From Aspidapion aeneum (Eukaryota > Arthropoda > Insecta > Coleoptera > Brentidae), in NCBI GenBank assembly GCA_963576565.1, contig OY755038.1, positions 67,937,908 through 68,001,907 of the forward strand: DNA of 64,000 bases, given 5' to 3'. Positions 44,704 to 56,100 of the stretch are shown one piece after another (positions within the stretch are counted from its first letter, which is position 1; each line of letters starts with the position of its first letter). The position numbers and the translations under genes are program-made. The notes beneath the pieces are model-generated. The model made no database searches. It was not told where the DNA came from and was given only the letters and a program-made list of their open reading frames with translations.

Positions 44704-47700
44704 TGTGGCCTTAAAAAAAGTTAAAAAATAATTTGGGCGCCAATTTGTGGCCTATTAAAATGCGTTGTGTGACATTTTGGCAGCTTAAAGACTTTGCTGC
44801 CATTTTGTGACACTGTAATTAGAATATAACAATTTGCCAACTTGTGACACAACAAAACCTCTGAATAATTAAACAAATATCTGGAAGCAGAACTGTATTT
44901 TCCAGCTAGGTAAAACATTGATATGCCCGGTAACTTTTATACAGTGGAGAAGGGGGGGGGTTCAGAAATAAGAAAATTTTAAGTGCGCCACATTATTTAA
45001 TACCAATGTTTTACAAAGAAGATCTTAAATAAAATACAGTTCAACCCAAACGTTGCAGCCAAACAATGAAATTCTACTTACTTCCGAGGCTTCCAGAGTA
45101 TTTGTGTAATTAAAAACCCAAAAAAATTGACTAATAGACAGAATAAAATTGTAAAAGATTGAATTATGATGACAAAACTAGAAGCACTTTACAGGTAGAC
45201 GGACTCCTTTAACAGGTCATAGTGTACCTACATCTGAGTCAGTAGCGTAGGACTCAATTATATGAATGATTGTTAAAAAAAAATATATATACTTCCAAAA
45301 TCGTTCCATCATAGGGGAGATCTAGACCAAACATCTGCTGTCATCATTCTACGTTGGGTAGAATGAGACAGACAGCAACCCAGTCCGAGATCCACCCCAT
45401 GAGGTAAAAATGTGTGACGAAACCGCTAGAAACAAAATATAATCTCATCTCTCTTTTGTCTCCGCAAAGTTGGCTCACTGGATTGTACAAATAACAAAGA
45501 AATTTAGTTCATCTTGTATATTTTGATTGTAAAACTTGAGAAAAATACCAAACAAGTCAGGGCCAAAATAGCAAGGCACTTTAAATAGGGCCAAAATAGC
45601 AAGGCACTTTAAATTTGACAGTAAAATTATCTTAAATAAATGAAATGAAGGAAAACAAGTCGATGTAGTAAATATGCCGCAAAACCAGGGTTATGACGTC
45701 ATACCTTATCTTGCGTTTACAAGAAATGTTGAAATTATACTGTGAAAACTTATATATGAAAAGATTACATCTAAATTATATTAAAAAAATTTATATATGA
45801 GGAAAAAAAATATAGTTAAGGCTTGCTCCTACCTTGGTCCTTGATTATTTTGTGTATAAATGTGTTTTATTTTGTAAACCTGGATGTGTTGTACCAGACA
45901 TCTTCTGCTACTCCACCGGTCCCAGTTCTGCCGCGCCTTCCCTGCTGACTAACTAGCACATGGTACTGGTGCAGCACATCGTGGACAAAATGTTGTTGGT
46001 TTCTTGCCCGAGCATAAAAAGGTTGTGGGATTCTTGCCCGAGCGTAGAACCCTGTGGAAAATGAAATGTTTCAGTTTCCTGGAATTCGTCAATTTTGCAC
46101 GAAGTTCCCCTACACAGTAACTTAAATCGAGGACCCCATGTCGACTCAATAAAACAAAGTAGATTTAAACAGATGAACTAAAATAATCCTAACGTACCTT
46201 TCCCAGGGTTATAACTGGCCCGTCCGGCTTCCCACCAGCGTCCAGCACCGCTGCCGATGGAATGGACAGGGCTGTAGACAAAGGAGAAAAACAATATATA
46301 GTTTTTATCCAACACGTGGTTAAAAGAAAAAAATGTAAAAACGCCAAAAATTCCCCACGTCTGTTGTCAAAAAAGAATACATTTCACACGAAAAATAATT
46401 ACAATTTGGGAGGCAATTATTATCTTTAAGAGTCCTCAAATAATAAAAAAAAATGAAAAAATAAAATCGAACTTACCAATGCTCTTTCCGTGCAAATGGC
46501 GTAGGCCGACTTAAATCCCTCTATGTAGAGGATATGAGCCGTCCACGAGATACGCCTCACGACGGACTCACTCTTTACAGTCTCTGGGACAGAACCTGCA
46601 GTTTTTGCAGTGCCACTACACAAAAACAATGGCGATCCCAGAAACTGTTGTCGACCCAGCTAAAATTTGTTAGCAAAGAGACCAGGCAGAACACAAAAAC
46701 CGAGGTGGCCGGAAACCGTTTTGTAAATTTGGTGGGGAGTGGGGACAGTAAAACGCAATACCAACCAACCAGAAAAACCCGCGATTTTCAAACTAACCAA
46801 TGAGGTACAGCAATAGTTCTATACAGGTCTATATACAGCAAAGAGACCAGGCAGAACACAAAAACCGAGGTGGCCGGAAACCGTTTTGTAAATTTGGTGG
46901 GGAGTGGGGACAGTAAAACGCAATACCAACCAACCAGAAAAACCCGCGATTTTCAAACTAACCAATGAGGTACAGCAATAGTTCTATACAGGTCTATAGG
47001 GGGCAGCACCGACCAAGGGGATAGTAAGTACGTAAAACGCACCTTGAGGTGTTGTCGGATCTATTTCCACGGTTGAAATTTTTATAACAAGGACGTCGAG
47101 ACACCCTCCATACATTTGACCGAACATTTGCCTACCGGACCCCCGCCAACATATCAAGTAAGAGGAAAATAACCAGACGGACTATAAGAAGCTCAGCATT
47201 GAAACCATCAATTGTAAATTCAATCACTGGAGATTCGAGCATGTATCAACCCCAGGAATATTTGAACATTCAACCAATTCCCATATGAGTAAAGCTATAC
47301 TAAGTGTAGAATTTAGTTGTATTTTAATTACAGTTTTCGTCAAAAGTTTCCTTTGCTCTTTATAAATGTTTTCTCTAAGATTCATATGGTTTGAAGCCTT
47401 TTTTGTAAAACATTTCTACATTAATAAAGTTGTTTCTGAACCTGAACCTAAAAATACACACTGAACTACTGCTAAGAAGCTCGGCACAAGAGTGTTCAGA
47501 TGTTAACTCACACCATTTCGTTTATTCTTTTAGTCTTGGTTTTTATCCCTCGTTTATCTCCCATTTATAAAAGTGCATAACTCGTATTTATTTTATCCTT
47601 TCCCTATCAAATTAATAAAGATATCAAAGTGGCGGAGCCTCGGTTGTTCCTGGTCAAACCGTGGACCTAAATATGTTTTCGTACTATCAAAACTAGTTAA

Positions 47701-48161
47701 TCCGTGAAGGATATGAGGTTCGGATTGTCCCAATATCCTCGAAAATAAACGTAAGGGAATGAAATGTTCATCCAAATGTTTCCTTCCTGTTACTAAAACC
47801 ATTTGTGATGCGGCAACGCCGCCATTCCCCAGCATAACAGCTGTTCAACTTTATGTACGTCAAGTAAACGACGAAACTGCAGAAATAAACAAAACAACCA
47901 AAAGTTTTATGTGATTTTCCCGAAACCTGCGATCCTAAATTCCAATTACGATGTCCAGATAATGCGATGTGCGTAGTGTCCACAGTAATTCGATGGAATG
48001 CCTCCTTTTAAGGTAACTTCCTAGACACTATATAACCTCCAAACCTATCTCTATAAAATACCCTTACTTTGTGTACAGAAAGACGAATCAAAGAGCCTTG
48101 ATTATTTACCTAAATAAACAAATATGTAACGTTGTCTTAAACGTAAAAATGACACGTTACA
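44704..48161 (-). repeat. 3' LTR (3458 bp)
   Basis: Direct copy of 57538-60996, with only scattered substitutions and a one-base length difference. On the element strand it starts TGTAACGTGTC and ends AAGGCCACA. It contains a 165-bp tandem duplication, a smaller AAAATAGCAAGGCACTTTAAAT duplication near 45565-45612, and a 9-G run near 44951. At ~3.5 kb it is far longer than usual gypsy LTRs. Short frames inside it (for example 47593-47835) are shared by both LTRs simply because the copies are young. Confidence 0.95.
46672..46998. repeat. 165-bp tandem duplication inside the 3' LTR
   Basis: The phrase AGCAAAGAGACCAGGCAGAA begins at 46672 and again at 46837, and each unit ends ...CAATAGTTCTATACAGGTCT. 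The same pair is in the 5' LTR at 59507 and 59672, so it predates this insertion. Confidence 0.92.
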
Positions 48162-48183
48162 TAATCCCCCCCCCAACTTCAAG
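48162..48183 (-). other. Polypurine tract
   Basis: On the element strand GAAGTTGGGGGGGGGATTA stands directly before the TGTAACG start of the 3' LTR. The nine-G run is the expected plus-strand primer site. Confidence 0.8.
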
Positions 48184-48201
48184 ACGATTAACCTAAAAAG
48201 G

Positions 48202-50676
48202 TTAATCGGAGAGGTCCGCTGCCGACTTAAGGTCTTTGGCATGCCAACTCCCTGGCAGTATTTTACCCGATGGTTCCTGAAGCTCAAATATCCATGGAGA
48301 AATTTTATTCCTAATCACATAAGGACCAACGAATTTCGGTGCTAACTTCTTCGAGAAAAACTTCGCAGCATCTGACAAAACATAATTTTTCTTCCAAACA
48401 CGCTGACCCACAGCAAAGTTGGGTACCCTTGTACGCAAATTATACTGAACTACGTTTTTCTCTCCAGCCACCTCTAACCTTCTCTTAACATCAGCATAGA
48501 GCTTCCGGAAACCTTCGTTCTTACTTTCAGCTGCGGATTGTACACCATTCTCTTCAGATAACAAAACTGGGTTGGAGTAATCTTTACCTGATAAACACAT
48601 ATTCCTACCAAAATTAACACAGAAAGGAGACATCCTGGTTGTCTCATGGGTTGCAGTACGAATCGCGCAGGCAAGTTTATGTATCTGTTCGTCCCACTTC
48701 CTGTGGTTGTCTTTCACATAACAACATAACATGGTTTTTAACGTACGATTCGTCCTCTCTGTTGGATTTGCTCTGGGGTGATAATACGGATTATACTGTA
48801 TTTTAACCTGATAACTCTCAGCAAAACGCTTAAACTCATTACTTTTGTACTGAGGGCCATTATCACAAAGTATCAAACGGGGTACTCCGAAGACCATAAA
48901 TACTTGCTCCTCAAGATGCTTAACAACAGCTTGAGTAGGGGCTGTTCGCATTGGAAAAACTAAGGAAAACTTACTCAAATAGTCCGTAACGACGAGAATC
49001 CAGCAATTACCCTTTGTTGAACGAGGTAGAGGTCCACATAAATCAGTCGAAATAATTTCCCAAGGACGAGTTGGTTTTGGGTGAGATATCATCTGATCAG
49101 ATACACCTTGTGTATCACCTTTATGAGCTGCACAGATAAAGCATTTCTTTACAAAAGTTGCCACGTCCTGGCGCATTTTTGGCCAATAATATTTTTCTGC
49201 CAGTCTGTGGAAGGTTTTATACACACCCATATGCCCTGCGGTAGGAGGATCGTGAGCTTCTCCTATAATTCTACGCCTATGATCTTTGGGGACTACCTCT
49301 TTCCAATATTCGTTAGATGGTGAAAGTTGAGGGTATTCTTGTTTGACATATTTATACAACTTATTATCAGTGTATCTCCAGTTCATAAATTTTAACGGTG
49401 GTTCTACGACTCTCTTTACCATCTTTTGGTACCATCGATCTCTAATTGCTGTTGAAACGTCTCTGGGCTGCGAAATTGTATCAATCATGGGTACTGCACG
49501 AGACAACATGTCCGGGACAACTAAATCTTTCCCTTTCCGATGGATTACTTCAAAATCATATTGCTGCAGTTTTACAGACCAACGAGCAAGTCTCCCACTG
49601 GGCTCTTTTAAGCTATGAAGCCATTTTAAGCTAAAATGATCTGTTATGACCTTAAATGAGATCCCCTCAATATAAGGCCGGAGCTTCTCTATTGCCCAAA
49701 CCAATGCCAAACATTCTCGCTCGGTGGTCGTGTAAACACGTTCTTGCTTAGTCAAAGATCGACTCAAATAGCATATGACTTTGTCTCCTTCAGGATAAGG
49801 TTGCGTTAAACATGCTCCTATTCCATATCCTGAGGCGTCTGTTTGAATGACAAATTCCTTGGTATAATCTGGACATGTAAGAATCGGTGCAGTCACTAAA
49901 AGTTCCTTAATCTTAATAAATGCCTTTTCGCAGTCTGGAGTCCAATCGAACTTTTGATTTTTCTTAGTTAGAGCTGTAATCGGAGCTATTATCGCTGAAA
50001 AATTCTCTATGAAACGTCTATACCAGGATATTGTACCTACAACTCTACGAACTTCTCTGACAGTTCTTGGCCTCTGGAGCTCTAACATGGCTCTAATTTT
50101 ATTAGGGTCAACTCGGATGCCTCGACGGTCCACTACGAAACCTAAATAAGTCATTTCTGGCCTACACAGTTGGCATTTCTCCCAACTTACCGTTATCTTT
50201 GCATTCTGCAATCTTCGTAGGACTTCCTCAAGAATTCTAAGATGTTCAGAAAAGCTCTGTGTGACAATTACGAGGTCATCGAGATATACGTACACGTAGG
50301 GGTCTAAATCGTTTCCTATGATGCTATCTATGAGTCTCTGCCAAGTTGCAGGTGCATTATGAAGACCAAATGGTAACCGCTTAAATTGGAAGAGACCTCG
50401 TCGACAGATGCATGCTGTTAGTGGCTTCGATGATTCTTCCATTGGTACTTGCCAATAAGCACTCTTAATATCTAAAGTTGACAAGTACTTAGCATCTTTC
50501 AATTTGTCAAGAGTCTCGGATACGAGTGGTAAAGGATAACTATCACGCGCCGTCACTGAGTTCAATTTGCGGTAGTCTACACAGAAACGATATTTCTTTG
50601 TGTTTTTCTTTTGTACCATTACCACTGGTGAAGCCCATGAACTACTACTACGTTCTATCACATCCATTTTCAGCAT
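48202..50676 (-). CDS. pol: gypsy pol: reverse transcriptase, RNase H and integrase
   Basis: This 824-residue frame carries the catalytic chain of the element. Reverse transcriptase (about 1-230) has STLDIKSAYWQVP with D69 and VYLDDLVI (YLDD at 131-134). RNase H (about 270-395) has QTDASGYGIGA (D280), the TERECLALVWAIE segment and ITDH (D346). Integrase has the H2C2 zinc site H475, H482, C512, C515. Its core is a clean DD35E: D545 in STDLCGP, D605 in CDNGPQY and E640 in ANPTERTNR, with spacings of 60 and 35. A GPF/Y-type module (KFVGPYVIRNKI) follows near the end. All catalytic residues looked for are intact. The frame overlaps the protease frame by seven bases, but in a different phase because of a one-base loss near 50722. 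It would work in a cytoplasmic particle and then the nucleus. Confidence 0.95.
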   Translation of the reverse strand: MLKMDVIERSSSSWASPVVMVQKKNTKKYRFCVDYRKLNSVTARDSYPLPLVSETLDKLKDAKYLSTLDIKSAYWQVPMEESSKPLTACICRRGLFQFKRLPFGLHNAPATWQRLIDSIIGNDLDPYVYVYLDDLVIVTQSFSEHLRILEEVLRRLQNAKITVSWEKCQLCRPEMTYLGFVVDRRGIRVDPNKIRAMLELQRPRTVREVRRVVGTISWYRRFIENFSAIIAPITALTKKNQKFDWTPDCEKAFIKIKELLVTAPILTCPDYTKEFVIQTDASGYGIGACLTQPYPEGDKVICYLSRSLTKQERVYTTTERECLALVWAIEKLRPYIEGISFKVITDHFSLKWLHSLKEPSGRLARWSVKLQQYDFEVIHRKGKDLVVPDMLSRAVPMIDTISQPRDVSTAIRDRWYQKMVKRVVEPPLKFMNWRYTDNKLYKYVKQEYPQLSPSNEYWKEVVPKDHRRRIIGEAHDPPTAGHMGVYKTFHRLAEKYYWPKMRQDVATFVKKCFICAAHKGDTQGVSDQMISHPKPTRPWEIISTDLCGPLPRSTKGNCWILVVTDYLSKFSLVFPMRTAPTQAVVKHLEEQVFMVFGVPRLILCDNGPQYKSNEFKRFAESYQVKIQYNPYYHPRANPTERTNRTLKTMLCCYVKDNHRKWDEQIHKLACAIRTATHETTRMSPFCVNFGRNMCLSGKDYSNPVLLSEENGVQSAAESKNEGFRKLYADVKRRLEVAGEKNVVQYNLRTRVPNFAVGQRVWKKNYVLSDAAKFFSKKLAPKFVGPYVIRNKISPWIFELQEPSGKILPGSWHAKDLKSAADLSD

Positions 50677-51275
50677 TTCGTCGATTTCGTCATCAATAAG
50701 TTTTTGAATGACCGGTGAGACTTATATGAACGTTGTCTTATCGGTGCTGCATCTGTTGTAATCTTATGCTCTACCCTGTCTGTACATCCTAGTGAGTCAC
50801 ACATAATAGTCTTATATTTATCGACCAATTCCTCTAGTCGTTCTGATTCATAAGGCGAAAGAGTAGTTTGTTGGTCTGGTGTTTCTAAAGAACAAATCAC
50901 ATCTCTATTATCGGCAAAGTGCCACTCATTAGTACTCAAGTTCGGTACTATCCCCATCGAAATCCAAAAATCTAATCCTAAAATCAAAGTGTGCGGCAAC
51001 TCAGGAACGACGACGACCTCTATTAACCTAAATTTGTCCTGAACTCGCATAGGAAGCTGCACTGTTCCAATACTACCCGTGCTTTGACCATTTGCCACAA
51101 TACAACTCGTCTTCTTCGTCGTATCAAGTGAAAACCCAAACCTCTCGATGATTGACCAACCATGATTCCCTAAAAAGGTACGTGAAGCCCCGGAATCCAA
51201 CAAACCTAATAACTTATTTCCGAGCACATCCACTTCTAAATAAGGCCTCTCATCTTTACGAGCATGACTTATCAC
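50670..51275 (-). pseudogene. gypsy pol: aspartic protease, frameshifted before RT
   Basis: The frame holds LLDSGASRTF, with the aspartic protease triad D27-S-G, and LILGLDFW, the second conserved retropepsin block. The enzyme would cut the Gag-Pol precursor. Upstream the same frame is open through the end of gag, so it is meant to be entered by -1 frameshifting and the start shown (a GTG) is only formal. After RQRSYK the reading leaves the phase of the RT frame. Comparison of the two frames suggests one base lost near 50722, next to a place where a GG pair would be expected. The frame then ends at 50670. Either a true inactivating deletion or an assembly indel. Confidence 0.8.
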
Positions 51276-51340
51276 ATAATCTAAAACGTACGTTAGCCTA
51301 TCGGTCGATGCTTGTTCAGGCTGACTCGAAGGTCGACCAC

Positions 51341-53123
51341 CTACGAGCGCCTGGGTCCGTTTCCCTGACGATTACAATTTCGACATTCTCTTACTGTTAC
51401 CCCTGCTTGTCCACACGAATAGCACTGTTTGCCTCTAGGTAATGCGCACCCAATCGCCATGTGCCCTGTTTGGTTGCATCTATAACATACCACGTCCCTA
51501 TTCGCCCTACCAGGTCTAACACCTTGTGGTGGTTGTTCATCTCTGTCATTTACACTAGACTGACCACTAGCTGGTTGCTGTCTATCTCTATCAGCCCTAA
51601 CAGCAAAATTGCTTGCTGGCTGCTGCCTATTTCTGTCGAATCTATTAGCAAGATGATTTAAATTCTGTTGGTTTGATGTCCCAGCACCTGATATTTGAAT
51701 TGCATCAACCCCTGTTGAAAAATCGTCACTGTCGCTCTCTACGTCAACGTAGGCCAAGTCAGGTTCAATAGATTGGTTTTTCCTAGGTGTAAAATTTTCC
51801 TCCTCTAAACCATATCTCTGGTCTATTCTACGACACAGATCCTTTAAATGTGATAGGCTATTGACCTCAGTAGCAATTAACCCATTTTTATAGATGTCCG
51901 CGATATTTCTGAAGACGATAGCTAATTTCTCCTCTTCGGAAACAGGACAGCCAAGTCTTTGGAAATATGTGTTCATGACAGCAATATAGGTCCCTATAGA
52001 CTCTCCAGGGCCTTGTTTACGTTTTTGAATCTCCTTCAATAGCTTCTCGCCATATGAAGAAGGAAGATATTCTGCCATGAACCTTTGTTCCAGCTGTTCC
52101 CATGTATGGACTTCTCTACGTACATATTTGTAAAAAGTATAAGCTGACTTTTCAAAAAGATCAATGCCCGAATTCAGTAAAACCTTTTTGCTGACCTCTA
52201 GCCTGACTCAACTCGTCCACTCTCTCGAAAAATGCGGTGACGGAGATTGTACCCCTCTCGCCTGTAAACTTAAGGTTCCATTTATGCGGAGGTACAGGTG
52301 CAACGTGATATGAGGTACCAGGATCACTTGACATTGGTACTGGCGACGAACATGAAAATGGTCGTGACTGAGCAATTGGTGCAATGCTACTTTGGAGGGC
52401 AGCTAGACTCAAAGGAACGGTAGACGGTTGTTGGTAATGAAAAGCTGATGCACGGTCATTCTGAATTAGCATTGGGAGTGGTGCCTGTATTGGTGCTTGA
52501 GTTGGGTTCGCTAGCACTTGCATTTGCACTGGAGCAATGACCGACGGTTGGTTCGTAGGCTGTTGTGTGCTCGAGTGCTGTGGTTGTGGTAGTTGAGACT
52601 GGCTGGGAAAGTTGCCAACATTTGTCGAGTGATCTAAGCTTCGACTCGTTGATTGGGTTTCAGATGCTTCATCATCATCTGAGTTCACGCCAACTCTTAA
52701 TAAATCTGTTGCTTGGCTCTGCAACCTCCCAATCAAACTCAAGGTTTCCGCAACCAGTATGCCTTTTGTTTGACTTTCTTCAAAGTTTGACGGATTCATG
52801 TTATTTATCCTGGCTAACACGTGTTCCAACCTCACAGCGATTTTTCTAAACTCTCCCCCTTTACTCGTACCAGAGAACTTCTCTACCAGCGGTACTAGAC
52901 TATCTAGCTTCTTCATGCAGTTAAAAGCATCCTGGCCAAATTTAAAGGGATACGGAGGGTATCTCATACTCCCATCGGTCCTTTCTCTCTGTCTAATCAG
53001 TATGAGCTGTTGCTTCATCTCTTCCACCGATCCAATGGCTATGCCTCTCCATGTTAATTCGTAGATTAACTCGTCCTTGACTAAGTACCTTATGTCAGAC
53101 AACCTACTCAAAGAAATAGCCAT
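51341..53123 (-). pseudogene. gag: gypsy gag, interrupted by one frameshift
   Basis: The N-terminal part (53123 to 52161, 320 residues) starts at an ATG with the context GGCACCATGG and has a Q/P/S-rich middle (about residues 165-255). It then enters a capsid-like region (WNLKFTG...FFERVDELS). It stops shortly after an A5 run near 52180. The second part (52078 to 51341) continues the capsid in another phase with LPSSYGEKLLKEIQ and FQRLGCPVSEEEKLAIVFRN. It ends with zinc knuckles: CYRCNQTGHMAIGC is a perfect CX2CX4HX4C, while CYSCGQAGVTVREC has valine in place of the histidine. Gag assembles the particle and binds RNA. A single base change at the A-run separates the parts, so this copy should not make full-length Gag unless the indel is an assembly error. 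Confidence 0.85.
51359..51365 (-). promoter_or_regulatory. Putative -1 ribosomal frameshift site GGGAAAC
   Basis: On the element strand the heptamer G GGA AAC lies in gag phase (CAG GGA AAC GGA) about 16 bases before the gag stop. The protease frame is open in the -1 phase from before this point. GGGAAAC fits the X-XXY-YYZ rule. A downstream stem or pseudoknot was not worked out. Confidence 0.65.
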
Positions 53124-56100
53124 GGTGCCTCTTATACTAAAACTTTAAACTTTAAAACTCTTGTAAAATATACCTCCCAATTATAAAAACTAAACCACGC
53201 AATAACAAACACAAAGTTCACTTTAAACTCACTAGTGAAAATCACTATAAATTTTCTCACAAATGTAGAAAATATAAAACTTAAATACGGGCAGACGCGA
53301 ACAAAACCGAAAAACACCGGAGCAGTAAGAAAACAAAATTTATTTGCATTTAAAAATGTAATCATAATTTATGTTAAGTATTTGTACAACCAACTATGAC
53401 GTCCAACCTTGCAGAGAGAAATAACTACTTAAATCCTAAGTTAGAATTAACAAGTAGCCATAAAAAAAAAGTTAAAAAATAAAAGAGAGACAAGAGTTTT
53501 GGCAGTGTTTAGGTCTTATGTTCCACTCCTGCGTGAGTAAAATCGAAAAAAAATAATTGCGCTTATCCTAGCTGAACTGGATTTAAATTAAAGTTAAGTG
53601 ATGTTTGTTTACCTCAGCAACCGAATAGGTAAATTTATCCCTAAATGGAACGTACAACAGACTACCTATAACAAAAAATCCCAAAGCTGTTGTACACAGT
53701 TAAAGCTAGGGTATACTCCTGCTATTGCAGAACGGCTCCACAAATAAACTCCTCAAAAAAAACCCAAATCGCCGTATACAATGATTTTTCTAAAAAGAAA
53801 AAATCAAAACCCACTTTAACCTGCTTACCTACTCTGAGTCTACACGAAACTTGCATTACTTAAGGCAAAATCATCCCTTAATATATAAGTGAACGCAATA
53901 AACATCGGAACAGATGTTCATGTTATAGAAATCGTAAAATATGCTCAATTAAAAAAAAAACCGCTCGCTGAAATTGCGTCGAATTAGACTAGTAAGGATG
54001 TTGTGTGTAATTAAAAAAAATTAAAAAAAAAATACCGATGTTATTAAAAAATTTACAGAAATAACGTCTTGGTAGGACTGCAACTCTCTAATCTTCATTA
54101 AAATGAAATTCCCAAAACTTAAACTAAATTGATGCAAACTATGGCCATGGTCAAAAAGACCCTAGGATCGTACCGAAAGGTGCCCAAAAAAAAACTTAAA
54201 TTTTTTTTTTTTTTGGTGTCGACCACAGTAGTCCAATAGTCAAAAAAATTAATTAGTGACTCACTAAAATTTTCAAAAATTACTCCACTCTGATAGTTTG
54301 GAGTAGGGAGAAGAAAAAAAAAATTAAAACAAATGATGATAGGTTGTTAAAACTTGAGGGTTCGAAATAAAATTATATTTTAATTCAGCAAAAAAAAAAA
54401 ATATTTAAATAAACTGGTCAAACCATTGTAGGGGCAAGGTACTACTATGCACCAAGGGAAAAAATGTCCAACAAGAAAATCAAGTTTTCCTTTCAAAAAA
54501 AATATTTAAAGAAAAATATTTAAAAAAATATTTTCAAAAAAATTAAAAATGTTTAAGTGGGGTTGCAGCTCCTATTAGTGACCCTTAAAAAAAATTTAAT
54601 AAAACCAGCACCAGAAAAATCTTATTCGAGTTGTCATGCAACAGTTTTTGTTCTTTTCCTTTAAAAAAACAGTTGTCAATTCCCTTTCCTCTCCCAAAAC
54701 TGTGGCAATGTGAAAAGTCAATGAGCTAGAAAAATTTATTTACTATAAAAAAAAATGTTGAAAATTAAATTTACTTAAGAATCATAAGGTATAAAAATCG
54801 TGATTGAAAAAAAAACCAATCAGTTTAGGAAAAGTTTTAAAAAAATGTTTATGTTACAAAAAACAAACGATGTTAGTATATTTGTTTAAAATTATTACTA
54901 AAGGAAACAACCAACGTGAGTACTCATTTACTGTACCCCTATATTAATGTGAACCTAAGTCTTAAACTTTGCACTCAACCCCGTAAAGAATTATCCCGTG
55001 TGCCCTTTCAAAAAAACAAATATGGAAACAATTTCAAGGATCACCTATAAGAACGTTGTAAAACTAAATCTGCCTACTCAAGTGTCTTTACACACAACAT
55101 CTACTCAAAAAAAAAAATTTACTGCTTAATGCATTCTCAGATCTTTATTCCTGGTGTTCACGAGATCTAAAATTAAGTTGGGCCCTTTCCACAACTATCA
55201 GTCAAAGCAAAACTACCAAATGTCCAAGGGCTAATGAGACCCTATCACCAACAAATGATATTTTGAAATGAAACAGTTGGGAATAATCCTGCGTAAAAAC
55301 CCAGAAAACAAAAATCAAGAAGCCAAAACTATTATATTAATTTTAAAAGAGCATAATAAATCTCCCGGCCCCAATTAAACTTTTGTTATCTCAACAAAAC
55401 TCGGCCTAAACCCAAAAAAAACTTTTTATTGGACATTTCCCCTATTTCCTAAGTATAATGTCAATAAACCCAAAAACTTGTGATTTCCATTCCAATCCCA
55501 TCTGGACCCTATATATTTTTCAAACGGTCAAACACCCACAGGCGAAACAATATCTTATGTCAAAGAAAGGGTGAAGATATTTTGAAGCACCCTGTGAAAA
55601 TAGGACACTATTATGGAAAATTGTTCAGATCAGTGTTCTTACTACTTTTTAACCTAAATATATCTAGTTCCCGCATGTGCATGTTACTATTTTAATTCCT
55701 ATCATAACTAAACAGATCACAAAAATTGTCTTTCTCCGCGAATCTGCAAGGTCCTGGAAAATGCGAGATTCAGCCTGTAGGCCAAATTTGGATGTATTTT
55801 AATTTAGCGAAAACCGAAGTTGCGAAATCCTAAAAAGATTAGCAGGAAGTCCTCGTTCCTCGATTTCTACACTCCGAACCAAACATTTCTTCCATTTCCA
55901 CCCAGCTCGCGGGAGGAAAACCCCTAGTTATTGCAATACAAAAGGTAGCTAGCTCCTTTACACCCTGTACAACTATCAGATTTAAAAAAAAAATAGATGC
56001 CCTCATCAATGTTTAGTCGCCTAAAGGAAAACCTATTGTTTTTAAATTTATTTTTAGGTTGAAATCTTTTTTAAAAATCAATCATCTTAAATTTATTGTT

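Noticed and set aside
47593..47983. Frames shared by both LTRs (also at 60428-60818), possibly a conserved LTR gene
   Set aside because: Identity is explained by the youth of the two LTRs and gives no evidence of coding.
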